The position numbers and the translations under genes are program-made. Source: Antedon mediterranea (taxonomy: Eukaryota > Echinodermata > Crinoidea > Comatulida > Antedonidae). Taken from it: a DNA stretch of 64,000 nt. The notes below the pieces were generated by a model, which was not told the origin of the DNA, made no database searches, and saw only the letters and a program-made list of their open reading frames with translations. The stretch's first letter is position 1. Each line of letters begins with the position of its first letter. This document shows positions 51,301 through 60,895 of this stretch, in pieces. The DNA lies in contig NC_092672.1 in the NCBI RefSeq assembly GCF_964355755.1, positions 19,962,501-20,026,500 on the forward strand. Reading direction: 5' to 3'.

Positions 51301-54300
51301 GCTTTATGGGAGGTAGTAATTAAGAGATTAGGTCTTTGGTATTTTTAGGTTAGAATTACAGAGTTTTACACATTTTTGAAAAATAATTTAATTACATTCT
51401 GGCTAATTATATTTGTATCATAAAAATATTCATCAATCATTTATTAAACATGAGGTGTATTTTTACTTTCTTTACCGGGATTAATTACAGAATGTATTAC
51501 TTCTCATTTGTTATGTTACATTTAATCTGATTGAATTTAGTTTTGTAGCATTTTTTTCTTTGAAATTTTACAGAGTGCAGTAATATTGTTGCTATACTTT
51601 TTATATCTTGAGATATTTGAACATTTATGAATTTGTTAAAGTTTATGCTTATGTTTACTAACTTTTTTTAGATGGTGTAGGTAGAGTGGTGTCGTCCATA
51701 GTTGTTTTAGTGTTTGGGTTTTTTTTCTTGAACTGCAAAAGTATATAAAAAATGTATCCAACATTAGAATTAACTGTATAGTTTAGACGAATCAGTTTGA
51801 GAAAGATCAAAGCAAAATGCCCCTATATCTCTAGGCCTATATGTGCAAAAATGTTAAAAACCCCTTAATGCAGGCTACGGTTAGACCACCTCTGGGCCTA
51901 GTAAAATTGCAGTAATATTACCGTCACGGTCGTACTGTAAGCCTGATTTGTGTGAAGAGTCCACGATATAAGGCCTGCTTACGCAGCGAAGCATTGATAA
52001 ATTCGGGACATTTTACTTGATTGAGAAAGACTGTGGCAATTATTTTAGGCCAAATTATTAGATTATATCAATATGTATTTTTTTAGGTTAAATAATACAA
52101 TGGAAGAATACGGGCAATAATAATAAAAATATAACAGATGTTGGTCCAAAGATTATTTAACTTGCTGTAACGTACGTAAGCCTAGGCCCTAGTTAGCATA
52201 GTTCTAGCGGGAATATCCTGTGGTGTGCGCGCCTGGTGCTAGCTCATAACAGCTTCTGATAATTAAATTCGCGTCTATTTGTAGGCCTAATAGATTTTGT
52301 TTCTGTATAATGGCCATCACGATCGGGCAGTTTTAGCACGGAGTGGTGTTGGGCATATTGCCGCAATTCTATGTGAAAAGGGCTTAATTCAGTCTGAATG
52401 GTCAGATGTCAACCACAATCAATTATTTTTTAAATAGGTAAATGATCAGAGATGTCTGAATTGTAATACCCGATAAAATATCAAAATTGGTAGGCCTATT
52501 GTTTGTTTAAAAATAATCAATAAGTAATTCTGCATTAGTTTTTGTAATTCTCGTTGGTTTAGAAATCGTAGGGAAAAAAGTACAATAGTTGATAAGATGA
52601 TATAAAACAATTATTAAATAGATTATGCTTATTAAATTTGATTAAAACAATTAATTTATAATAACCGCAAAATGTTCTCTATGTTATTTACATTTCAGTT
52701 GACTTGTAAATAAAGCCAATTATAGGAATCTTTTTTGTTTAATGATTTATAAAAAGCGAATCTCATATAGTTCTTTTGTCAATAATACATCTGGTTATAT
52801 TTTGTAATAAAAAAAATCAATAATTGTGTTCTGAAATGTTAATAACAGTTTTATTAAATACATTATGCGTATGACAAAGGTGGTGATTTGTTTAGAATTT
52901 CTGAATCATAAACTATCAATTGTACATTGTACCTACTTACTGTAAGTCATGACCAACATATAGTATATATTTTTAAAGATTACCATTTTTAATCATTTTC
53001 CTTCATTAAATGCTTTTTCTGGATGTCGGCAGCCGGCATAAAAGTGTGTTGCCTTCATAGCCTTAGCTTTTCGAATTACAATGGATCTCTGCGGCTGCGC
53101 CTATAAATGATAATGTGTCTTAGGCATACTGTAGATCTTCACCTTGATTTTTCCAGTTCAGTGTGCATTTTTCAATCAAAATATTATTTAAGCCAAGATC
53201 AGTTTTAAATATGTCCTTTACAAGTTGCATTGGATCTTTTCCATGATGTCACCAAATCTTAGGCTGTAGCTTCTAGAATGCCTTTCAACTGGTAGCAATT
53301 CAGCTTCCATGTTGCTATTGTATCCTGATCCTGTTTAGATTTAATGTTTCACACATTCATGTCAAATTATCTGTATCCTTTGAAGTTCCATAACATTTCT
53401 GTTTAGCAATGCTTGTTAGCCTTGCTTTAGTGATGCTCTTTCCTTGTCAATCCTACTATTTATCAGCTGCTAAGCTACCCATTTCAGCACTCAATGCATT
53501 CATTCAACATTGTTTACTTGGATGGAGTACCCGAGTCTAGGACTCTCTCTTCTTCTCCATCTGGATACTACAGAGCCAACTTTCAAGTCCTACTAGTTCT
53601 TTACGCATTGTCTGCCAGCTCTGAAACATTGCATGCATATACTAGGGGAATAGGTGAATAAAGCTATAGAGAAAATGTTCATACTTCAATCGTCAATTAT
53701 GACGTCATAAACATGGTACCAATCGAAAAAAGTGCGATTTATAAAGTACTACTCCTCCCTTATTCATTGTAGTACTTCTGCTCCCGGAAATAGCAAAAAA
53801 TAACCGTATTTGGTAGCAAGGTTATTGATGTGTATGTGACGTTACATCCCGTCTTCTGACGTCATTACAGCTTCTTTTGCTGTAGGCCTACCCCGAGTAT
53901 CGCACATTCGTGCTTGTTTATTCATAGCATGTTCAGTAGGCTCAGTTTTTTTACCTATACTATGAATTTGTGTTTTTCTTGTATTCCTAGTTCGAGATAA
54001 AGCACTAATAATGTGTTATGAATACTCAGGCTTATATTCTTAGTAAAATGTAATGACTTTAGAATGATCAACTGTTGGGAATTAAATATTATGCAGAGCA
54101 AGTATGTCTTCACTCAGAGATGTCCATAGCACTTTAATTTTACTGTAAATAAGAATTTGAGTTCTCTACACTAAAGGTTATTCACATGACAGTATGTAAT
54201 ATATATAGGTAACTTTATTCCCCCCAAAAAAATTACAGTATGTAATAGTGATATGTAAAAGGAATTTAAATAATAAAGCATAATAATCAGAAATAGAAAA

Positions 54301-56400
54301 ATTTATTTAATTAATTCAAATTGTTCAATACAATTTAAAATATTTAAAATTCCTTGAGTATTATCACAAATAAATAATTATTTCAATTTGTAGCATTCAA
54401 AATACAGTAGGAGGGTTTGTTTATAATTTTATAATTATATTACTCGATGGGTAGGCACCCAAAAATTATTTTTTTTTACTCCATCTTTGGTATTGCATTC
54501 TTTAAAAATTCCTTTTTTTTTCAATGAGCTTGTCTGAATCTTCAACTCAGAACTGTCTGGTGTTTTCAATTCTCTTCTCCTTCTCCTTTTTTATTTGGAT
54601 ATATATCATATTTTGTATCATCTTCTTCCCAACTTTTTTATTATTTTTTTCTGGGAGCCTAGGCGTAAAGTTTTTAAACTTATATAGGTTTCCATCCACA
54701 CATACTATGTTTTTTATTGGTTATCACAAGTGTTTATATAATTATTATTTATGTATTTTTAATATATGTGAGGAGAACATTTATTGAATATTTATTGAAT
54801 ATTGAACAAATCAACTCACAAGTGTTTACATAATTATTATTTTATGTATATTTGTGTATTTATTGAATATTGAATAAACAAATCAAAAATCAAATAAAAA
54901 AAAATCATAATATAATAATGTTGTGTATGCTAAAAATGCCTTAGTAAACAACTCACATGTTGTATACGAATACCATTGGGCTACTGGTTTAAATTTTGGT
55001 TTATATCTAGTAAGACTAATAATACAATTAATGTGCATTACTAGAGTAAGCTAAGCTAGTGGCATGTTTTGAATTTAAAATGACCATTTTGATTACCTGG
55101 CATATATACAGTAAATGAAAGTGTGAAACTATTGTTTAATAGTGAGTACGGTAGGTGTACTATTTAAATGTTATGATTTTCTAAAAACCAAATGATGGTT
55201 ACATCACCAATAGAGTTAGCCTAGGCATCTAGGCTTATAATAGGCCTACTAGACAATATGTGAAAAGGTAATTAAATAAAATACTTTTTGTCTTTTTCTA
55301 TTTGGACATTGGAATCAATCATACATACATTTATATTTTTTTTTCTGTTACTTAGACATTTTTTCATTCATACTTCTTAAAGGATGTCACTGTAGTAATG
55401 TCTAATAAGTGCCTCTAAATTATTTAATGCACTTCCTAATGATATCACATGTACCCCGATCTCAAGGAATTGTTTTCTGTATTTTAAGTAAAAAACCACA
55501 TTTCATCAAATTACTAGTACATTTTAAATGATTATTGTCAGCCGTTTTTCATCTCCTCTGCCGCATATGGCTACTAAATTCCAATAATTACCATTTATAT
55601 CGTTTAGTGTCTTTATGCTTCCTGTCCTGTTTGGTTTTTTTTGTACGTGTTTTGTTCTGCCTTTTTGTTATATTGTACATGGCTTGCACGCCACAAGTAA
55701 CTTCTAGTTTAGCTTCTTCTTTTTAGCTTTTAAAAAAAATTGTATATGTTTATATTTTGAAGCAAAAGTATATTTTTTTATTATTTTAATTCTTTATTTT
55801 GGTCAAATGTTAACGTTCTATTTTAAAGAATAATAAATCTTACTTGAAATGAAATGAATTTATAAATTATGGAACTATTAAGAAAGAAAACAAATAAAAT
55901 AGTTTATTCATATCGATATTGCAAAATTATTTTACAACTCTTTATAGAGTATTGAAAAACTCATTGTATGTGTTATTTTTTTAATCCTTTAAATTGTATT
56001 AAGCTATTAATCAATTTTTCCTGTAGTAATCTTTTGTGGTCATTTTTAGATTTTCTTTTGCATATGTGTTATGCACACATTATGTTTGTGAACAAGCTCC
56101 ATTACAAAAATGATTTTATTATTATTATTTTATTATAACTTATATTATCAAGGTTCTTTTATTTTTGAATGAATCCCAAAAGTTTGAGATCTGTCAGTCT
56201 TTATAGTGTAAAGCTGGGGTTAAGACAGAGCTAAAATCCTCTGGATAGAAAATAGGGTAGTATAAACTCTTGAGATGGTGAAAAATGTTTTGCAGAGCAA
56301 AGTTTTTAATGGATTTTTATTTTATGACCTCTCCCCCCCCCAACCCCCGATTACATCGTTCCTCTTGAGTTTATTTTGTAGTATAAATGAAGCATGGCCT
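51301..56400. other. Long intergenic stretch
   Basis: Mostly AT-rich and featureless. Possible minor items are a weak ankyrin-like open stretch at 52290-52435 (+), a cluster at 53000-53640 whose minus strand faintly resembles LINE ORF1 text, and imperfect inverted GGGGAATA..AAAG ends near 53643 and 54204. None is strong enough to annotate separately. Confidence 0.45.
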
Positions 56401-56427
56401 CCTGAGCTCAATTTGATTTTTTCAAAG

Positions 56428-56703
56428 TTAAAATAATATAGATATGTAACAGGTTCGTACTACTAGCGTCGTAGCTTTATCGCGTAGTATTTTCCGGAGC
56501 TGCAGCACTGGCACAAACACAATAAAATCATCCACAGAGACAGTTCTTGGTTTGGAAAAGTTAAATTCTTTTATTGAAGCTAGTAACCAGTCGGAAGGAG
56601 ATATAACAAAAACAGTGTTACTATTTAAGATAACATCAGTGATCGTATCATTAACGACAGTATAGGCTACTATTGCGTTGTGTCTAGTATAACAATCAAT
56701 CAA
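56428..56703 (-). CDS. Unrecognised minus-strand open frame near the Polinton left flank
   Basis: A 91-codon frame starting from ATG, containing ISPSDWLLASIKEFNF and VPVLQLRKILRDKATTLVVR. It is more protein-like than most short frames here but matches nothing I recognise. Part of its DNA (56580-56602) is repeated exactly at 56764-56786, where on the same strand it ends in a splice donor (AG/GTAAGC). This hints at a spliced transcript or a local duplication. Confidence 0.25.
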   Translation of the reverse strand: MIDCYTRHNAIVAYTVVNDTITDVILNSNTVFVISPSDWLLASIKEFNFSKPRTVSVDDFIVFVPVLQLRKILRDKATTLVVRTCYISILF

Positions 56704-56786
56704 CTATATTAACTATAGTAAAACAATTCTAAAATTAAGAGAGATAAAAATATAGATGCTTACCTAGTAACCAGTCGGAAGGAGAT
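56580..56786. repeat. 23-bp direct repeat, copies 184 bp apart
   Basis: CTAGTAACCAGTCGGAAGGA plus GAT occurs at 56580-56602 and 56764-56786 without mismatch. Too long for a normal target duplication. Confidence 0.85.
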
Positions 56787-57066
56787 GAAAACCTTCACTT
56801 TGGGCTAGGCACTAGTAAGTGTCATCCATTCCCAGTTGGGTACTATGACAATTTTTAACCGATGGTACATACATTTACCATAACGTTATTTCGTAGTTTA
56901 CAGAACGATTGTATTGTAACTCGAGTCATACACATGTAATTATCAATTTAAAGTTCGGTTATACAAAAAAAGAAACTATTGAAAATGCAAATCAATTAAC
57001 AAAATCCCTTGTCCATTTATGAACTGACTCATACTGAAACATTATACACTAAATATTCATGACCAT

Positions 57067-57104
57067 TTTCCCGCCACTTGGATGAGGTGACTCATCTATT
57101 TATA
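57067..57104 (+). promoter_or_regulatory. E2F-, AP-1- and TATA-like cluster
   Basis: Within 38 bp lie TTTCCCGC (57067-57074, E2F consensus), TGACTCA (57088-57094, AP-1 consensus) and TATTTATA (57097-57104). The order and spacing fit a core promoter with proximal sites. Short motifs can arise by chance, so this is a suggestion. Confidence 0.35.
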
Positions 57105-57126
57105 GCATGGTCACTAGTAGTAAAAG

Positions 57127-57860
57127 AGGTACTTTAGCCCAAAGTTGACCTTGGGGTATTTCATGGTGGTTGCGCAATAGTTATGTAATTTCCACCAGAT
57201 GTTTCTAATGAAGGTCATTCATGTCCTGGTACTTCAACCCAAGGTTGACCTTGGTGTATTTCCTGGTGGTTACGTAATAATAATAATAATAATAAATAAT
57301 ATATTTATACAGGATAAAACAATCAGATAACAGTGTATCTGTTTTACATCGTGGTCCTGTCTTAATCAAAATATACAAAAAGAGAAACTTAATTAAATAT
57401 AATACATGTCAGTTTTTTATGAAAAGGAATGAGCTTTGTATCTAGCCTTAAAGGACGTAACTGTTGGGGCCGATTTAATATTAACTGGTAAATTGTTCCA
57501 TATTTTTGAGCCTGCAACTTTAAAGGACGAATGTAATTTCCACCAGATGTTTCTAATGAAGGTCGTTCATTTCCTGGTACTTCAGCCCAAAGTTGGCCTT
57601 GGTGTATTTCCTGGTAGTTACATAATAGTTATATAATTTCCACCAGATGTTTCTAATGAAGGTCGTTCATTTCCTGGTACTTCAGCCCAAGGTTGGCCTT
57701 GGTGTATTTCCTGGTAGTTACGTAATAGTTATATAATTTCCACCAGATGTTTCTAATGAAGGTCGTTCATTTCCTGGTACTTCAGCCCAAAGTTGGCCTT
57801 GGTGTATTTCCTGGTAGTTTCGCAATAGATATGTAATTTCCGCCAGGTGTTTCTTTGTCT
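57127..57860. repeat. 100-bp tandem array upstream of the Polinton genes
   Basis: The CACCAGATGTTTCTAATGAA block recurs exactly 100 bp apart at 57541, 57641 and 57741, with a variant at 57841 and an earlier copy at 57193. Each unit holds a CCAAGGT/ACCTTGG-type hairpin core whose complement reads YCAAGGYCA, two TTTCCTGG (ETS-core) sites and, in some units, TTACGTAA. The array is split by a retroelement insertion at 57279-57532. Confidence 0.9.
57279..57532 (-). mobile_element. Retroposon insertion with (AAT)n tail inside the 100-bp array
   Basis: About 255 bp interrupts one 100-bp unit, between TACGTAATA and ATGTAATTTCC. It starts with an (AAT)n tract, so read on the minus strand it ends in (ATT)n, as expected for a 5'-truncated non-LTR element or SINE. 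Confidence 0.6.
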
Positions 57861-57904
57861 CTTATTTATTAATTTTTTGGCGCGATGTTCTGGGACGTGG
57901 TGAG

Positions 57905-57925
57905 TGACGTCATTACTTTATTTAC
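57905..57925 (+). promoter_or_regulatory. CRE plus TATA-like element before the SIM protein gene
   Basis: TGACGTCA (57905-57912) is a perfect cAMP-response element. CTTTATTTAC at 57916-57925 could serve as a weak TATA box, which would place the start site near 57945-57955, about 75 nt before the ATG at 58025. Confidence 0.4.
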
Positions 57926-58024
57926 GATTTAAGACGGTGTATCAAAGTGAAGCGGTTATTGTTGTACTATTCTCCAGTTGTTTTGTCTATTTTTGCGTAG
58001 AGTATCTCTTTACAGTATTTCATT

Positions 58025-58579
58025 ATGTCTGGAAGTATATATTTTTCGCAAGGGAGTTGTGTAGATACTGTTATAATAATTAGCGATGATGAGGATACTG
58101 TTGTTGTTCCAGGCAGTGATATAGATGATCGTTACACGGCGGCCGAAGAGGTTATCCCCGCCGGTATAGATGAAAGAGTCGAGAGGAGTAACAGGCCTAC
58201 AAGTTGTATATTTACGTACGTGGACGAGGTGGAGAGAGAATTTTTGTTGAAAATGGAGCGTTTGGTTAAACAATTGTTTGCTGCTCAAGTGTTAGCCAAG
58301 TGTTGGGTTTTAAGTAAAGCGGCTTGTTATGGTTGTGAATTTGACAGGAGCAGTCAAAAAGATCATGATTTTTGTTGCATGAAGTCTCTAGAAGAACAGA
58401 TTGACTATTTTTATCGGGAGGTTCTGGATAAGAAGTATGTTTCACCCGATACCGTTTACAACGAACTAAATATGCACGGAGAATATTCATTGCCTCGGTA
58501 TAGACATTTCGTTTATTTTCTTGTCAATACCCTGATTAATTCAGAGGCTATTTTTAAGCTGTTGTGCGAGGATATTTAA
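58025..58579 (+). CDS. Uncharacterised Polinton protein with SUMO-interaction-like motif and Cys/His cluster (184 aa)
   Basis: Starts at the ATG at 58025 and is open to TAA at 58579. Residues 16-24 read VIIISDDED, a hydrophobic core followed by acids, which is the classical form of a SUMO-interacting motif. Residues 101-118 hold CYGCEFDRSSQKDHDFCC (C101, C104, H114, C117, C118), a possible metal site; I recall a similar short motif in other uncharacterised Polinton proteins. No membrane segment. It is the first gene of the element, with its own upstream CRE. An early regulatory role acting on host nuclear factors is inference. It is not a recognised capsid or replication protein. Confidence 0.75.
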   Translation: MSGSIYFSQGSCVDTVIIISDDEDTVVVPGSDIDDRYTAAEEVIPAGIDERVERSNRPTSCIFTYVDEVEREFLLKMERLVKQLFAAQVLAKCWVLSKAACYGCEFDRSSQKDHDFCCMKSLEEQIDYFYREVLDKKYVSPDTVYNELNMHGEYSLPRYRHFVYFLVNTLINSEAIFKLLCEDI

Positions 58580-58674
58580 ATTGTGTTTCGCACGTGTCAC
58601 GGAAACGATTGACCGGAAATAACAATCATTATCTTTTTAATCACTTTAACGGGCTACTCCCCTTACTGAGCTGC

Positions 58675-58708
58675 ATATATATCGGCGCTGATTCAAACGT
58701 AATCATTC
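58675..58708 (+). promoter_or_regulatory. TATA box and initiator for the PC4-like gene
   Basis: TATATAT begins at 58675 and TCATTC (initiator consensus) is at 58703-58708, putting the start A at 58705, 30 bp downstream. This is the canonical TATA-Inr spacing. A 64-nt leader precedes the ATG at 58769. Confidence 0.6.
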
Positions 58709-58768
58709 AGAACTGACACTCGTCTCACTCTCTCTACCTCTCTCCAATTCAGTTAAACGTTATTAGCC

Positions 58769-59515
58769 ATGCATTGTTTACCTACTCCAAAAGTAGCCAT
58801 CGGCGAGAAGGCCCGTAGGGCTATGAAAAGAGTTATGGGGAGTTCTAACGGTCAAGCTGACGTCTGCAGCAGTTTAAAATTACCAAAGATGGCTTCTACA
58901 TCGGCGAATATATTGGACCCGAGAAAGCCTTTTAACGGTCAAACTGACGACTGTAAAGGTTTTAAAAAACCAATGATGCCGCCTACTCAACCAAAGATTA
59001 CCGTAACATCAACGAATCGGATTTTCTTGTCTGAAAAACGTCATGTGGTGGCTCAGCGATGGGGTGAAGTTGTTTCTGTTTGCCTCAGAGAGTATTACCA
59101 GACGGAAGAAAATGGTGTCTACAAACCTGGTCCTCTAGGTATTAATTTACCCGTTCTGCTGTGGCAAAAACTTTTCAACAACATTGATATAATTCTCCAG
59201 GCTCTAGAAGACTTACAAAAAGACATTAACATGGTGGTGGCGTTAAGAATCCCGCTTTCTGACTCACCGATAATACATGCGGTAGTAAGTAGTTGGAAAG
59301 AAGAGCAGTTTGTGTGTATTCGTCGCTATTACCAATCTGAAGAAGGAGGCAAGTTTAAACCCGGTAAAAAAGGTGTAAACCTTCCAAAGAGTCAATGGTT
59401 CAAGATAATTGAAAAACACGGGGAAATACAGAAGATGATTGAGGAGGTTACCGACAATGTTGGTGTTGACGAAAACGACAACGGAGGACGTACACCATTG
59501 ACGCTGTTGAAATAA
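58769..59515 (+). CDS. Protein with two PC4 (p15 coactivator) domains, 248 aa
   Basis: Two copies of the PC4 fold are visible: residues about 96-150 (VSVCLREYYQTEENGVYKPG then GINLPVLLWQKL) and about 174-226 (VCIRRYYQSEEGGKFKPGKK then GVNLPKSQWFKI). Each has the 'vdiR.yy......kPgkkGi.L...qw..l' pattern. PC4 domains bind single-stranded DNA as dimers and act in transcription and replication; two in one chain could form an intramolecular dimer (inference). The N-terminal 90 residues are basic and unstructured-looking, with an imperfect internal repeat (NGQADVCSSLKLPKM / NGQTDDCKGFKKPMM). It sits between the SIM-type protein and the integrase and has its own TATA-Inr promoter and trailing AATAAA near 59725. 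Confidence 0.85.
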   Translation: MHCLPTPKVAIGEKARRAMKRVMGSSNGQADVCSSLKLPKMASTSANILDPRKPFNGQTDDCKGFKKPMMPPTQPKITVTSTNRIFLSEKRHVVAQRWGEVVSVCLREYYQTEENGVYKPGPLGINLPVLLWQKLFNNIDIILQALEDLQKDINMVVALRIPLSDSPIIHAVVSSWKEEQFVCIRRYYQSEEGGKFKPGKKGVNLPKSQWFKIIEKHGEIQKMIEEVTDNVGVDENDNGGRTPLTLLK

Positions 59516-59831
59516 CTTTTTTAATAACAAACTCTAAATCTAAATATTTTGTTTATCGATGTAACTGTATTTGCAATTTTACTGGTATTCTTTGTATTTT
59601 CACGATTAATCTAAATATTTTTTTTTTCTCGTACAATTAACTTAAACTTATGTTTAATCCATATTAATACAAACTAAAATTCCAATCGTTGTACTGTATT
59701 ATATGTGTGTGTGTGTGCTGTGTTAATAAAAAAATTGTTTTGAAAAATTACAAAAAATAGTTGTTATTCTTTTTTTAAAAAGTAATGTTGCAAGCGTGAG
59801 TGTTTCATTTCATCGAGTGAGAGAGTTAGTT

Positions 59832-60890
59832 ATGGACAGACTATTGACTGCTACGTACTACGACCCAAAAAATCCCGGTAGTTTCGGGGGTGTCGATCGA
59901 CTTTACAACAACGTAAAAAATGACTCTAATATTTCAAAGACTGACGTTCAAGACTGGTTAGAAAAACAAGATACGTACACTCTACATAAACCTATTCAAA
60001 GACGATTTCTGAGAAACAGAGTGTTTGTCACAGCTATTGACGAACAGTGGGAATTGGATCTCGTTGACTTGTCTTCTTTAAAAAAGTATAATAAACAAAA
60101 CACGTTTCTTATTACGTGTATAGACGTACTTAGTAAATATGCTTGGGTTTTACCTATAAAGAATAAGTCTGCCGATTCTATGCTTACTGCCATGAAAAAA
60201 CTATTATCTGGAAAAAGAAAGCCATTAAAAATTCACACTGATAAAGGTACAGAGTTTACTAATCGTAAAGTTCAAGCGTACCTAAAAACGTTGAATATAC
60301 ATTTTTTCACTACCAATAACGAAACAAAAGCTAGCGTCGTGGAAAGATTCAATAGATCGTTGAAAACTAGGATGTGGAAATACTTTACATCAAAAGCTAC
60401 GCGAAAATATATAGACGTACTTCCGAAATTAGTATCGAGTTACAATAATTCTAAACATAGATCGATTGGCACGAAGCCCTCGCAGGTTACAAAAGATAAC
60501 GAACATCAAGTTTGGAAAAATTTATACAAAAAGAAACAAAAGAAGCAAGTTCGCCCCAAATTCAAAGAGGGTAATAAAGTACGGATAAGTAGATACAAAA
60601 TGCCTTTCGAGAAAGGTTACCTCGCAAACTGGACGGAGGAGATATTTAGGGTGCGTAAACGTATCGGTTCGGCGGTGCCCACGTATAAGCTGGAAGATTG
60701 GGACGGTGAAGGTCTGGAAGGTACTTTTTACGAAAAGGAATTGCAAAAAGTGTCCAAAAACGACAAGGATACGTATCGCGTGGAAGAAGTGCTAAAGAAA
60801 AGAAAACGAGGTGGGAAAACGGAATATTTCGTTAAGTGGCTAGGTTATCCGGTCAAGTTCAACAGTTGGGTTCAGAATATCGACCGGTAA
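59832..60890 (+). CDS. Polinton integrase with C-terminal chromodomain (352 aa)
   Basis: The first in-frame ATG is at 59832; upstream in-frame sequence has only GTG, and the ATG at 59785 meets a stop after four codons. The protein begins with YYDPKNPGSFGGVDRLY, the usual Polinton integrase N-terminus. It then has the retroviral-type catalytic core: D76 (QWELDLVDL), D137 (HTDKGTEF) and E171 (ASVVERFNRS). The second Asp and Glu are separated by 33 residues by my count. The last about 28 residues (YRVEEVLKK..KTEYFVKWLGYP..SWVQNID) are a chromodomain, which in related integrases tethers integration to marked chromatin. It ends 5 nt before the penton start. Confidence 0.96.
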   Translation: MDRLLTATYYDPKNPGSFGGVDRLYNNVKNDSNISKTDVQDWLEKQDTYTLHKPIQRRFLRNRVFVTAIDEQWELDLVDLSSLKKYNKQNTFLITCIDVLSKYAWVLPIKNKSADSMLTAMKKLLSGKRKPLKIHTDKGTEFTNRKVQAYLKTLNIHFFTTNNETKASVVERFNRSLKTRMWKYFTSKATRKYIDVLPKLVSSYNNSKHRSIGTKPSQVTKDNEHQVWKNLYKKKQKKQVRPKFKEGNKVRISRYKMPFEKGYLANWTEEIFRVRKRIGSAVPTYKLEDWDGEGLEGTFYEKELQKVSKNDKDTYRVEEVLKKRKRGGKTEYFVKWLGYPVKFNSWVQNIDR

Positions 60891-60895
60891 ACATC

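Noticed and set aside
53000-53640. Minus-strand text faintly like LINE ORF1
   Set aside because: Too many stops and no motif strong enough to call; mentioned only as a possibility.
59796-59831. Longer integrase start at a GTG codon
   Set aside because: A GTG start is not expected in a eukaryotic host; the first in-frame ATG at 59832 fits the family N-terminus.
60836-60895. Upstream ATG adding 20 residues to the penton protein
   Set aside because: It overlaps the integrase chromodomain coding; the ATG at 60896 gives the expected N-terminus.
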